NCBI RefSeq assembly: GCF_004664715.2
Contig: NC_051082.1
Coordinates: 8,004,498-8,068,497 of the forward strand
DNA length: 64,000 nt
Direction: 5' to 3'
Source of the DNA: Peromyscus leucopus
Taxonomy: Eukaryota > Chordata > Mammalia > Rodentia > Cricetidae
Position numbers and translations under genes: made by a program. This document shows positions 1 through 10,302 of the stretch, piece by piece. The first letter of the stretch is position 1. Every line of letters begins with the position of its first letter. The notes beneath the pieces are model-generated. The model did no database searches and was not told where the DNA came from. It saw only the letters and a list, made by a program, of their open reading frames with translations.

Positions 1-149
1 GAAACCTCCTTCTATGCCTCTCCTTCTGTCTCCCTGGGAGGGACATGGGGACTTTTTCCTTTTTCCCCCCCATCTCTTCCCCTCCCCCACTGGATCCTCC
101 CATTGTTATTCTTTGCCATAACAGGAAGCTGGAGCGGTCATGAGCTATG
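1..149. other. Unique non-coding sequence
   Basis: This is pyrimidine-rich unique DNA with no open frame of note and no repeat that I recognise. Confidence 0.5.
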
Positions 150-250
150 GATGTGGTGTCAGACTCACCTCTGTCGTGGCTACCTGTGTGACCTTAGATG
201 AGCGTGACCTCTCAGAGCCTTGAATCAATCTTTATCTGAAAACACGAAGC
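150..250 (-). repeat. MIR SINE fragment (antisense)
   Basis: The segment reads 'ctgtgtgaccttagatgag' followed by 'gacctctcagagcctt' and 'tttatctgaaaa'. This is the reverse complement of the conserved MIR core (gaggaaactgaggc, then aagtnacttgcc, then gtcacacag). MIRs are ancient tRNA-derived SINEs shared by mammals, so the copy is far older than the rodent repeats nearby. The ends are approximate. Confidence 0.6.
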
Positions 251-960
251 TTGTATGCAAATGAACTGGGGCTCTGCACCTGCTTAGGATTTGGGCCGAC
301 TTGTGGTTTGTGCTAAATATATGTGAGCAGTCATTTTGAAACAAATAATGAATCTCGGTAGATACTGGACTTTCCTCATGGAAATGGGCTCGTAACTGTT
401 AAGAATGAGCCTTTCGTCAAGGGTAGATTTGATCTGCCATCACACTAGGATTTTGAGAAGAGTGATCTGGGTTCAAAAGTGTTGTATGTCACTTTCTTCA
501 GAATTGAAGCACTCCTTCCAGGAGGGAACAGGACACTCGTGAGAGTGGGGGGAAGAGGGATGATGCCAAAACGCGTGTCTGGGAAAGCTGAACCCTGCAA
601 GATTCTTGAGGGCCCTTCCCCAGCTCTACAGAAGCAGTAAACGCTGCCAGGGGAGGGGGACTGACTGGTTGAGCTTCTGCCCGGAGATTTCTCAGACCTG
701 CCTAGCCGCCTGTCAATCTTCCAGAGCTCAGGACATGCAAGTTTCTGGCTTAGTGGAGATGCAGCTGCTTTTGAGTCGTCCTTACTCCCGAGAGTAACCC
801 CTCAGCCGGACTCCTGCTTGCAACCCCAATAAAATCTCACTGTACCATGTTGGACTTTGATACAGCCATTACTTTGGTCTATTGTGGATTCCCTTTCCAG
901 GGTGAGCAGACCTGTGTGTTGCCACCCCCCACCCCCCGAAAAAAAGCCTGTTACACAACA
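251..960. other. Unique non-coding sequence
   Basis: No repeat or gene was recognised here. An octamer-type ATGCAAAT motif lies at 255-262. A 63-codon open frame at 606-797 has no supporting features and is treated as chance. A poly-C stretch near 925-938 precedes the LTR-like element that follows. Confidence 0.5.
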
Positions 961-1375
961 TGTAGGCTCTGCCATGTGTGACCTTGTGTAATAGTTTAGC
1001 GGAGGAAGGCGACCTTGGCGGGTTAGAGCCAGGGGGCACCACAGAGTCACACCATGCAGCAGAGCTCCCATGGGAGGTTTATTGACTAGAGGTGCGGAGG
1101 AGGCCTCTGGAGAGAGCAGAAGAAGGGGGAGGGGCAGGAAGGGCTTGCCTTTTATAAGGGGGATACAGCGCATGCGCATAGGGAGAGTGCTCTGCTGGGT
1201 GGCTGTGGTAGCTACAGTAGGCGGGTGTAAATGCCTGAGTGCTAATACCTTGGATGACAAACTCTCTCTCAATCTCTATTTCCTCTGCTAAGAGGAACCA
1301 TAATGATCCCTGCCTCTCTGGGAAGCTCAGGGGTGGTGCCCAGTAAGCTGTCCATAAGCGGTTACCATTAGCCAT
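961..1375 (-). mobile_element. Solo LTR-like retroviral element (antisense)
   Basis: Read on the minus strand, this block has the layout of a retroviral LTR: a GC-rich U3-like part with GCGCATGCGC, a TATA box (CTTATAAAAGG, about 1149-1159), and a polyadenylation signal (CAATAAACC, about 1074-1082) roughly 70 bp downstream, followed by a GT-rich stretch. No coding region is attached, so it would be a solo LTR. The boundaries were placed by TG/CA ends and are uncertain, and no convincing target duplication was seen. The family is not recognised. Confidence 0.45.
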
Positions 1376-1991
1376 GGCGACCTGCCCTTTCCAGCCTGTG
1401 AACTCCCGCTCTGTACAGCTTCACCAGCCTCCTCCCGCCCCCAGTGCTGGGTCTTGATCCCTCCTCCCCACCCTTTCACACCCGGCGGCGTTAGTAAAGC
1501 TCTTGGGAGTGTTTATGCAGCTTTGTTTCTGCTAGTTACTGCTGCTGTCTAATAAGCATCCCCCTGCCTCCTCCCCCCCCCCAAAAAAAACCTTAGTAAA
1601 CTAAAACAATGGGTGTTTGCTTTGCCATCACATAGGAAGTTTGCTTGGCGCGCAGCAGTGAATGTCCTGCCTCCATTCTACTCACTATGAGATGAGGCTC
1701 ACAGATACTGCCCATGCATCGGTGCCAAATTTGGGCCAGGAGCTCAGCTAAAGCTAAGGGCTGAAAGTTGCGTTTCCTTCTGCATGGACCTTTCCTTGGG
1801 CTTCTTCACAGCATGGTGGCTGAATCCCGATGAGAACACGGAAGCAGAGGAGTGAGCTCTTATGAAATAGCTGGGCCCATCTTACGGTGCCACTTCAATA
1901 ATGCTGTACTGCTGAAGACTGTGTGAAAAATCCCCAAGGTTCTCGGGAGGGGAGAGGGTTCAATCTCACCTGCATTACATAAGGCTATAGA
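1376..1991. other. Unique non-coding sequence
   Basis: No gene is apparent. A C-then-A homopolymer junction lies at about 1571-1590. The rest is unique sequence. Confidence 0.5.
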
Positions 1992-2183
1992 AGTGCGTGT
2001 GAGCGCCAGGCGGCGGTAGTGCATGCCTTTAATCCCAGCACTCCGGAAGCAGAGGCAGGTGGATCTCTGTGAATTCGAGGCCAGCCTGGGCTACAGAGTG
2101 AGTTCCAGGATAGGCTCCAAAACTACGCAGAGACACACTATCTCGGAAAACCAAAAAAAAAAAAAAAAAAGTGCATGTGGGCT
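1992..2183 (+). repeat. B1 SINE with target-site duplication
   Basis: This is a full-length B1 (7SL RNA-derived) with 'tgcctttaatcccagcactc', the 'gaggccagcctgg' box and an A-tail that ends at 2170. The 3' half (tccaggataggctccaaaac) is the cricetid-like form. Flanking duplications are 1992-2004 (agtgcgtgtgagc) and about 2170-2182 (agtgcatgtgggc), differing at two positions, so the insertion is moderately old. Confidence 0.95.
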
Positions 2184-2575
2184 TGAAGACACCGTAGCCC
2201 ATAGCTCTACCACAATCACCCCAGACCACTTCCTAAATTCCAAGGAAGTATTCTACCCAAAGGAACTGCATCCCACGAGCAGTTTTGATGGTGTCAGCGT
2301 TAAAAGGAGACAAGAGGTGCCTGCCACACTGAGCCACTTTGATCTGTTGGTTGGCCTAGCTGGGCTTTGGATCACCTAGTCCCTTCCTGGGAAGTCTGGG
2401 TAGCTGCTGTAGAGGAGACCACACTCTACTGAGGTAAAGCTCAGTGCTCCGCTGAGAAAGGGAAACATGGAGACCTAGGAAGAGGAGGTGAAATGAGTTC
2501 TGTGAGATGGGGTGGTGCCAGGATTCACAACAAACTCCTGGTCCCAGTCTTAGAGAATCCAATAAAATTCTGGTG
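2184..2575. other. Unique non-coding sequence
   Basis: No feature was recognised. Short open frames on both strands overlap the B1 tail or run through unique DNA without any coding signature. Confidence 0.5.
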
Positions 2576-2752
2576 CCTGCAGGATGGTTCAGTGGATAAA
2601 GGTGCCACCGAGTCTGGTGACCTGAATTCTGTCACTCTGTCCCAGATCCACCTGGCGGAAGGAGAGAACTGACTGCCGAAAGTTGTCCTCTGACTCCCCC
2701 TGTGAGCCATGGCACGTGTGCAAACTGCCCCCCATAAAAAAAAATAGAGAAA
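2576..2752 (+). repeat. B3-like SINE (B2 superfamily)
   Basis: The element begins with the tRNA-derived head 'caggatggttcagtggataa'. It continues with 'ggtgacctgaattctgtcac', the 'ggcggaaggagagaactgac' segment and 'gttgtcctctgactcc', and ends in an A-rich tail. That order is typical of the B3-type branch of rodent B2 elements. The divergence suggests an old copy. Confidence 0.75.
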
Positions 2753-2971
2753 TGTGATAGTTATTCACGAATAAGATCGGATATGCATGCTAATTGTGAC
2801 GTGGGTGGTCCTGGCTGCTGGCTGGGGACTTTTAAACCATGAGATTCTGTCTGAAGCAGGTGATGTGAGTCCACCCTTCCATGGACAGCTAACTGGCTTA
2901 GCATTAATCCTCTGACCTAAACACAGCCAATGCAGAGTCTTAGAACATAGAAATGAGCTGAACACCTCAGC
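2753..2971. other. Short unique stretch
   Basis: Unique sequence between a SINE and a pyrimidine repeat. Nothing was recognised. Confidence 0.4.
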
Positions 2972-3048
2972 TTCTCTCTGTGTGTGTCTCTCTCTCTGTC
3001 TCTCTCTGTCTCTCTCTGTCTGTCTGTCTGTCTCTCTTTCTCTCTCTC
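2972..3048 (+). repeat. TC/TG-rich simple repeat
   Basis: This is an imperfect (TCTC)n/(TCTG)n microsatellite. It creates leucine/serine-rich and arginine/glutamate-rich open frames on both strands that are not genes. Confidence 0.9.
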
Positions 3049-3181
3049 AGAAATGCAATTGTGACACGTCATGACACCATCTCTTCCACGGGAAGGGAAA
3101 GCCACAGAGTGGGTCTGGAGCAGCCTCGAGAGTCCAGCAAATTGGAAGGGCTGAAACCAAGAGCCAAAGACGAGGCTGGAG

Positions 3182-3221
3182 GGAGCACAGTAGAGGAGCA
3201 CGGAGCACAGTAGAGGAGCAC
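3182..3221 (+). repeat. Perfect 20-bp tandem duplication
   Basis: The unit ggagcacagtagaggagcac occurs twice in direct succession at 3182-3201 and 3202-3221 without a mismatch. This points to a recent local duplication in otherwise unique DNA. Confidence 0.9.
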
Positions 3222-3349
3222 AGAGCAAACAGAGACAGAAGGAGGGAGGAGACATCCATTGGAGGACCTTGAGATTCTGGAATTTCCTATTCCAAGATGT
3301 AGACTTTGAGTGACACATGCCAGCGTCCTTGGCAAGTCGCCTCATTGCC

Positions 3350-3505
3350 TTACCTCACTGAAAGAGGTAGATGCCATTCACCTATTTTCCAGATAAGGAA
3401 ACTGAGTCTCGGGGATGTTCATTAACTTGTCCAAGGAGGCACAGCCGCCATAGAGAGGCTGAGCAGAGCCTGGAATGTGAGAAGTTCCCAGTTCCCGTGC
3501 CCCAT
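3350..3505 (+). repeat. MIR SINE (sense)
   Basis: The core reads 'cacctattttccagataag', 'gaaactgagtctcgggga' and 'taacttgtccaaggaggcac', which follows the MIR consensus closely. The 109-codon open frame that crosses it is not considered coding. Confidence 0.75.
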
Positions 3506-4268
3506 CCCTTCTGGTACCTCCACAGCTGTGACGACGGCAACAATCCCGCACTTGCACTTGCTCTGAGGTCCTGTCTCCCTGGTGAAACCCTTCGATTCCA
3601 CCTCTCTGGAGCTGAGTTAATTGCCAAGGCTGTGGGGAAACTGCACCGCCCCTTCAGTTCACCCAGCAGGACCCCGATCCTTAACAAGGCAACTCCCTGA
3701 CGGAGAGTGTTAGCAGGCCTCTGACTAAACTTTCCTAGCAGGGGATTGGAGCAGGGGAGAAACTAAAGACAGAGTAGAAGAGCAGGGTGGGGGAGGTTGC
3801 TCGCCATTGATTTCTTCACCAACGAGAAGTCTTTTAAAAATCACTTTTCAGCTGCAGCCCTCGGATGCCTAGGCTGTTACGCCGAGGGAGAGAGGGAGGA
3901 AAAAAAAATCGAAGTCTGAGTCAGATCAAACTGCGATCTTTCATTCATCTGAAAGGCGGCCATCTTGGTAAACAGGAAATTAGAACTTCAAACAGAAGAA
4001 ATAAGGGAGCTGAGGTAGGAGTGACCTAGTCAAAACTGGAGCTGGAGAGTCTGACATCAGCACCCCACAGAGCCCCTTCTTCCCCTGGTCCCAGACAGAG
4101 TCTGCCATGTGTGAAGTGAGAAAGAGAATTTGGGACTGAGCGCTCCTGGCTTTCTTCCACTTCCTGGTGGCCTCCCGACTCCAGTGTTCCTGGTGTCTGC
4201 CCCAGAACAGCTTCCTGCACAAGATGCCGACTCCCCAGAGGTGACTAACTGGTAGCTCAACAGACTTT
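3506..4268. other. Unique non-coding sequence
   Basis: This is unique sequence with moderately retained CpGs around 3840-3970, containing the YY1-like site annotated separately. Overlapping short open frames on the minus strand at 3980-4260 lack any recognisable domain. Confidence 0.5.
3955..3968 (-). promoter_or_regulatory. YY1-like binding site
   Basis: The plus strand reads GGCGGCCATCTTGG. Its reverse complement contains AAGATGGCCGCC, close to the YY1 consensus AAGATGGCGGC. It sits in unique DNA. Occupancy cannot be judged from sequence. Confidence 0.4.
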
Positions 4269-4269
4269 A

Positions 4270-4401
4270 TTACAGAGGGCAGAGGGCAAAGGATAACTTG
4301 AGATTTGGGTGTTTTCTTCCACCGTGTTCCTCCCAGGAATCGAACTCAGATCACCAGGCTGCCTACAAGCCCCTTTATCAGCTGAGCCATCTGTCTGGAC
4401 C
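4270..4401 (-). repeat. B2-superfamily SINE fragment (antisense)
   Basis: The reverse complement reads 'cagatggctcagctgataaa' at the head, then 'gatctgagttcgattcctgg', which is the tRNA-like A/B-box region of B2/B3 elements. The 3' part is truncated. Confidence 0.7.
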
Positions 4402-4519
4402 CTGCAACAAACTATCACCTGAATAGTAGTAACATCTGAACTGTAAATACCCCTGTGTCACAAACCTGGAAGTATCTGAGATTTGAAAAAGAGTTCACAA
4501 AGGGTCCAAAGTCCTAAAG

Positions 4520-4682
4520 ACACTCTGACTCCAGGATGGAGATGTGATGGGCGAGATGCCAATTGGGGGGAATACGGTGGGTGCTGACCACCACTCCGCT
4601 CAGCCTTGTACGTAGGTACCAGGGATCCAAACTCAGGTCCTCATACTTGTGTGTTAAGCACTGTACTGACTGAACACACCTC
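4520..4682 (-). repeat. B3/B4-like SINE fragment (antisense)
   Basis: The reverse complement contains 'gtgcttaacacacaagtatg', 'aggacctgagtttggatccc' and 'tggtacctacgtacaaggct', a degenerate tRNA-derived SINE head followed by a B1-like remnant. It is diverged and the ends are approximate. Confidence 0.5.
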
Positions 4683-5276
4683 ACACCCACACACCCCGTC
4701 CCTGACTTCCCTCTTTCCTCGATGCCTCGCATAGCTGCTGTTTCCTGAAGCTCTGCCTCTCTCCACCCTGCAGCCTGCAGCCCTAAATAATCCATCTACA
4801 GCAGCACAGTTGAGGACCTTCCAAGCACGGCCACTTCTAATCCTCTTCAAAATTTTCCCAGTCCGTGCTCACCGTTTCACTACATGACATTGTACGGCTC
4901 CTCCCCTCCAAACCTCCACTTCCTCTGTGACTAGACTACTGACTAACTGCCAATGCCCTAAACTCTCTCCTTCCCTTTCCCAGTAGATGACGAAGCATCA
5001 AGACATTTCCCAGTATGCCTTGCAGCGGGAGAGGGCCTCTCGGGTGCCATGTGACTGCACTGTAGCTAATGATGGGAAGGTAGTAGCAGCTGTGCCATCC
5101 TCACCAACATACTCTGCTCCCCTAAATCAGGTTTTCTCTGTTTTCTTTCCTTTATGTAAGACATTACAAGCAGATGACCTGCTTTGAACCCATAAGTGAC
5201 AGTCCACTCCAAATACCCAAGCCTGCTAGTCACACGGGAGAGAACTCAGCTTTGCCTTAGGTAAACTTCAGGCACT
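4683..5276. other. Unique non-coding sequence
   Basis: No repeat, RNA gene or supported coding sequence was recognised. Confidence 0.5.
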
Positions 5277-5309
5277 CGGGGGGTGGGGGGGGTGGGGGGT
5301 GGGGGGTGT
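5277..5309 (+). repeat. G-rich tract, potential G-quadruplex
   Basis: Several runs of five to eight guanines are separated by single thymines on the plus strand. More than four G3+ runs with one-base loops meets the usual G-quadruplex pattern. Confidence 0.8.
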
Positions 5310-5489
5310 CATCAAAGGTTATCAGAAGTCACGTGTGCACGCGGGAGTTAAAATCCTCACCTCACACGCTTCCCAATAGCCACTCATTCTCGGTGAGCTT
5401 CATGGTCTCTTATTTCTGTTTCCTCTCATCTAGAGCAAGGGGTTTGAGAGAACGGACCTTGGGCTCCTCAGATTAGCCTGTGGGCGTGT

Positions 5490-5787
5490 CTGTGGGGAAC
5501 GTTCTCGATGAACGGTTTGCGTGGGACAACCCAGCCCACGGTAAGCGGTGCCATTCCCTGGGCAGGTGGTCCTGGGGTGTATAAGGAAGCAGGCTGAGTG
5601 AGGCATGGAGAGCCAGCCAGTGAGCATATTCTGTGCATCAGCTTCTGCCTCCAGGCTCCTGCCTTGAGTTCCTCCCTTGACTTTCCTTCATGCTGGACTG
5701 TAAATTGTAAGATGAAATAAACTGTCTTCCTCCTCTGTTGCTTTTGGTCATGGTGTTTATCACAGCAACAGAGATGCAGAGTGTATT
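5490..5787 (+). mobile_element. LTR-like rodent repeat, family B (5' truncated)
   Basis: The segment contains 'ggaagcaggctgagtgaggc', 'cttctgcctccaggctcctg', an AATAAA signal in 'gatgaaataaactg', and the terminal block 'tttggtcatggtgtttatca'. The same modules recur in reverse at 19.4, 30.75 and 50.2 kb. The family has TG...CA-type ends in its best copy and a polyadenylation signal. That suggests an LTR, but I do not assert its database name. Confidence 0.65.
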
Positions 5788-5882
5788 TGATAATTGAGCC
5801 AAAACCTACTTGGTCATTTATTCATTTAAAGGTTTCTTAGTAGCCATAAACACAGTTTAAGGTTCTAAGTCACTAATTATGA

Positions 5883-5911
5883 TATAATGATAATAATAAT
5901 AATAATAATAG
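5883..5911 (+). repeat. (ATA)n microsatellite
   Basis: An AT-rich trinucleotide array of about eight units. Confidence 0.9.
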
Positions 5912-6345
5912 AACTAAGTCTTCCAAGACTGCCACTCAGACTTTAAAGGGAATAGGCGTTATCAGTCAGTCACCCCCATTCCTCTATTGTTCTTAACAGT
6001 AGAGTCAGTTTTTATCTAAAATTGAAGTGCAAGCTGCCCAAAATGGGCCAAAGTGACCTCTATTGATCAAGGCATTGCTACCCCCTTTTCCCAGCCTCTC
6101 TTGCAGCTGGGAGTGGTCATGTGACCTTGGTGCAGCCAATGACTATGAGCAGAAGTCTCCTGACCGGGAACTCACAGGGAACCCGTTTTCGTATCCTGAA
6201 AGAGGAGCGCAGCAGCCCGAGCCCATGACTGTGCGCTCTCCCCTGCCCCTCCCCCTCCCTGTCATGAACATCTGTCAGATGACAGAGATCAAAGCTACCC
6301 CTGCTCGTAGCCGTGATGTGGCAGACGTCTTGACCCCGACATTTG
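5912..6345. other. Unique non-coding sequence
   Basis: No feature was recognised. The 180-codon frame starting at 6063 runs through the following B1 and its A-tail and ends in lysines encoded by the tail, so it is not a gene. Confidence 0.5.
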
Positions 6346-6358
6346 AAACCCGTTCCCT

Positions 6359-6532
6359 GGCCGGGCGGTGGTGGCCCACGCCTTTAATCCCAGCACTCGG
6401 GAGGCAGAGCCAGGCGGATCTCTGTGAGTTTGAGGCCAGCCTGGACTACCAAGTGAGTTCCAGGAAAGGTGCAAAGCTACACAGAGAAACCCTGTCTCGA
6501 AAAACCAAAAAAAAAAAAAAAAAAAAAAAAAA
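6359..6532 (+). repeat. B1 SINE (full length)
   Basis: The element begins 'gccgggcggtggtggcccac', keeps the 7SL-derived core and ends 'cctgtctcgaaaaacc' plus a long A-tail. The 3' half 'aggaaaggtgcaaagctaca' is the cricetid-type sequence. Possible degraded duplications, CCGTTCCCTG upstream and CTGTTCTCTG downstream, match at eight of ten positions. Confidence 0.96.
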
Positions 6533-7325
6533 CCTGTTCTCTGAACCAGCTCCAGTAACCGGTGAACCATCTACCCTGGCTCCTAGATGCAAACACCACG
6601 GATGAGGCTAACTTGCAGCTCCGTGAATTCCTAACTCCATGCGTCCTTCCACAGGACACAGGGAGAGGTCCACAGAATGAGCCCTGTGGGCGTGTGCGGT
6701 TCTGCAGCCATGAGGCTGTCAGGGAGGATGGAGAGACCATAGCAATATAGCCATCCTTCCAGCTGTCATTGCATCTGCTAACATCATCTGACTCACCTCT
6801 GAGGACCCAGGGGGCGTATTGATCGGCCAAAGGGTGCAATTCACCTCATAACAGAGAGACGACGTGGTCCCTGCCCTCAAATGGCAGCCTTGCCCGATTT
6901 GAGCGGCCACTCCCCCTAGCTCGCAGCCCTTTCCTTTCTGGTCACTTCTGCTTTTCCACATAGCAATTCTGTCTGGAAGGCTTCCCTGCACTTTTTCAGC
7001 TCTGTAATCACCCAGCAGTTGGTAAGAACTATTAATATTGGGTCTCGTTTCTTTTTTCTCAATTGGAAGGCCACGGTACTCATTGAACACAAGCCCTCTA
7101 TTTGTCAGCCGCAAAAATGCACCCGGTGTCTCAGACCGCCCTTCAGAGCACAGAGGGAGACCTCTGGGATGTCAGGACCCTGGAGAGTGCCCTTCGCAGT
7201 TAACTCAAAATCAGCTTCTCCAGCTCCTCTTCAGCGATCCTGAGGATGGCTGAATAGGACTCTTCTGGACCTATTAACCAGAAAACAAACAAACAAAAGC
7301 CAAGGCTGGGATTCATAAAACCATT
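6533..7325. other. Unique non-coding sequence
   Basis: Unique DNA with a few spurious open frames on both strands. No gene or repeat was recognised. Confidence 0.5.
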
Positions 7326-7329
7326 CTGA

Positions 7330-7506
7330 AACGTATATGTGTCTGTGTGTGTAAGCCACATGTGCACAGATGCCCACGGAGGAGAACAGCAGATTTCCCC
7401 CAGAGCTGAACTTCCAGGCAGCCGTGAGCCACTCAGTGTGGGTCCTAGGGACAAAACTCGGATCCTCTGGTAGAGCAGAAAGCGCTCCTAACCAGTGAGC
7501 CTTCTT
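7330..7506 (-). repeat. B2-superfamily SINE (antisense)
   Basis: The reverse complement runs from a head resembling 'aaggctcactggttaggagc' through 'ctaccagaggatccgagttt' to the 'gtgggcatctgtgcacatgt' segment. The order is that of B2/B3 SINEs. It is diverged. Confidence 0.75.
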
Positions 7507-8100
7507 GTCAACCAAGACAACTATTTCTTTTCCTCACATATGGCAACTCTCTTCAAGGGAGCTTGGGAGAGGATGTACACACTTAGGAGAATTAAGACAA
7601 TAAGTGGCGTTCATTCACCAAGTGCCTGATATGGGAATACAAGACACTTTTTTGTAATTTTACAAGTGGAAAAAAATAGAGAGGTAATAAACTATTACAT
7701 TCCAGACACTTAATAGATGTCAGGCAGTCTGCTAAGACATAGAGAAATGTATGCACACATACGTAGTTTCCATCTCTCTCTGCAATTGCCCATCCACAAT
7801 CCCACAGAGATATGGTAGTATATTTTGGAGCAGGGATCTAAAATGTTCTTGGGTTTTGATTTAAAGAAAAACTGACCTAAGTGTGAGAGACTCTTATATT
7901 ATCCACCCTGTGTCTTGTGAAGAAGTTGAGACTAGTATATGAGACCCCTCCCTCGCCCCCTCAAATGACAGTGTTAGAATTCAATCCAGGCAGCCTGACC
8001 TGGGGGCCTATATAATTTATTATAAAATGTAACACTTTAATGTATTTTTACTTATTTTTTGATAATTTCATACACATATACAATATGTTTCGATTGTATC
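7507..8100. other. Unique, AT-rich sequence
   Basis: Nothing was recognised with confidence. Bases 8040-8100 (tttttgataatttcatacac) resemble a rodent L1 3' end on the minus strand. Bases 7590-7740 may hold a very old MIR-like remnant. Confidence 0.4.

Positions 8101-8101
<1 letters not shown>

Positions 8102-8138
<37 letters not shown>
8102..8138 (+). repeat. (AC)n microsatellite
   Basis: An uninterrupted alternating AC run of about 18 units, with Z-DNA potential. Confidence 0.95.
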
Positions 8139-8139
<1 letters not shown>

Positions 8140-9048
8140 TTCAGAGGCTGAGGTCCAGTGGTGATGACGTGAAGGGCAGGTTACTGGATGGATTTGGAAC
8201 TATCCCAGGTACACCAGAATACATTGTCAGTGTCCACCTGTGTGGACCTGAACAAACAATGCACCTAAATAAAGCATGACCCTCAGGGCTTACAGAGTGT
8301 GGGTTCAGTACATCTCCACTGTTTCTATTATCACCCAGCCCTTGTCGATGTGAGGACCACCTGAGATAGCAGGGGTAAAGTGGTCCAGAGATGCACACAC
8401 ACACAGCATCTCCAAGGGCTTCCCTGAAACTGCATCCTCCACTCTGGTTCTGAAGGAAGCATCAATCTTGCTGCATGTTGTCTGGTCCCTGGGAGATTGT
8501 GAGATGATTCAAGGCCCACCCACCCTGGGTTGATGGATAGCAAACCAGTGAAGTGCTGAGTCTGGCTGGAACACCCATCTGCCACACCCCCCAGGAAAGC
8601 AGCCCAGGTCGCTGGAACAGCCACTGATGTCTGTTAGGGCATGTGATCTCTCAGCTAAATTCAGACTGGCAATCGATGGCGACTCCTTCCGAGAGTCATT
8701 TTCCAGGCTCGCTGGAGCTGGCCAGCATGTCACTGTGCAGTAGTGAGAACTTCATTCAAGGCGGCTGCTTCTGTCTATAAACAGCTGCCTGGAGCTCCCC
8801 AGTCCTCCTTCCCGTCCCCTCCATGCTCTTAACTGCTTCGTCTCGAAGAACAAGAAAAACATTTCAGCCATGGCCACTTTCTCAAGGTGTGATTTAGAGA
8901 TATCAAATCATGAAATCTTAGAAATCTGGATAGAGCAGTTTAAAGTCTGCAGATCAAGAAACCAATTCAATGAGAAGAGATTCACCTACTGCAAGAAACA
9001 TGTGATTTTAGAATTCTATTGGAATTAGGAGCAGGACTCCAAACCCAG
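8139..9048. other. Unique non-coding sequence
   Basis: No supported gene or repeat. Several 60-97-codon frames on the minus strand (8141-8733) have no domain, no splice context and no sign of coding constraint. Confidence 0.5.
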
Positions 9049-9374
9049 AACACTTAGTTAATGTTCTATTGCTGTGAAAAGACACCATGGCATGGTAACA
9101 CTTACAAAAGAAAGCACTGAATTGGGGTTGGCTTACAGCCTCGGAGGTTTAGTCCATTATCATCATGGTGGGGAGCATGTTGGCATGCAGGCAGACATGG
9201 TGCAGGAAAAGGAACTGAGAGTTCTACATCTGTATCCACAGGCTTTGAAATCTCAAAGCCCACCCCCAGAGACACACTTCCTCCAACAAGGCCACGCCTC
9301 CTGTTCCCTTTCAAATAGTGCCACTCCCTGATGACTAAGCATCCAAACATAGGAGTCTATGGGGGCCTTTCACC
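9049..9374 (-). mobile_element. LTR-like rodent repeat, family A
   Basis: The plus strand reads 'tctattgctgtgaaaagaca', 'ttggcttacagcctcggagg', 'catgcaggcagacatggtgc', 'caaagcccacccccagagac' and 'cttcctccaacaaggccacg'. This is a very common rodent repeat whose better copies start TGTC and end CCACA. In the opposite sense it has an AATTAAA/AATAAA-type signal, so I orient it on the minus strand as a solo LTR. The far end is truncated. Confidence 0.75.
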
Positions 9375-10108
9375 ACCTGGATGCAATTCAGATTCCCAGG
9401 CTTCTGCGCCATCCCTCTCTGTCTTCTCATTTAAAAACAGTCTAACAGAAACACCCACATTCATATGTAGTGAAGACCATCAAATGTGCTACAAAGTACA
9501 CCCACTTTAGCATAGTTCTTGGTGTGCTTAAAATATACACTAAATGATGATTTTTCACTATTTGTATACTGATGGAGTTGGCTTACATTTCCAAGTCTCA
9601 CTTCTAGATGCACGCATGAGAAAGGGGCATTCCTTAAGATTCCAGGTTTTAAATTTCTTTTCTTCTTCAGTAATTCACATCCTCAGCATCTCACAAACCT
9701 GATTACCCCTTGGTTCTTCAAAACTGGGAATCCTTGAACTTGAGTTAGGAGGCCACACACATTTGAAAGCATCTATCGCCCTCTTCTTTGGAATTCCACT
9801 AGGCACACTCACATGGGTGAGGATCTGGGAAGTCTCACAAGACTTGAAAACTAAGTCTGCATGGTCTAGTTCACAGAGCCTTCTTCCCAAAATCATTCCA
9901 CACAGTTTTGTTGACACTGGTACACCATGGACAGAGTTTGGGACATTCTGACCAAAAAAAGGTGTGCCATTCTCATGTCACAAGAGAAGCCTATCACCTT
10001 ACATCCCATGGCCATACAGCTCAACTAAGATGCTTTCTAGCAAACAATGTGTATTTGATATCTTGTGCCCAACCCCAAATTCCCAGGAAGCACTGAGTGA
10101 GTTAGTGT
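9375..10108. other. Unique non-coding sequence
   Basis: AT-rich unique DNA. No gene or repeat was recognised. Confidence 0.5.
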
Positions 10109-10109
10109 T

Positions 10110-10302
10110 TTATTTTATAATTTATTATTTTTTATTATTTACTTATGTGTATGTGGAAGGGTCCAGAAGAGAGTGTAAGGTCCCCGGGAGCTGGATTAGA
10201 GGTAGTTATGAGCCACCTGATGTGGGTGCTGGTAACTGGGTCCAGGTCCTCTGAGAAGAGCAGTGAATGCTCTTAACCAGGGAGCCATCTCTCCAAATCC
10301 CA
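10110..10302 (-). repeat. B2-superfamily SINE (antisense)
   Basis: The reverse complement has the head 'agatggctccctggttaaga', 'ctcttctcagaggacctgga' and the tail region with 'ccagctcccggggacc'. The AT-rich start at 10110-10140 corresponds to the 3' tail. The copy is well preserved. Confidence 0.85.

Noticed and set aside
6063..6605. 180-codon plus-strand frame
   Set aside because: It runs through a B1 SINE and its poly-A tail (lysine run), so it is a retroposon artefact.
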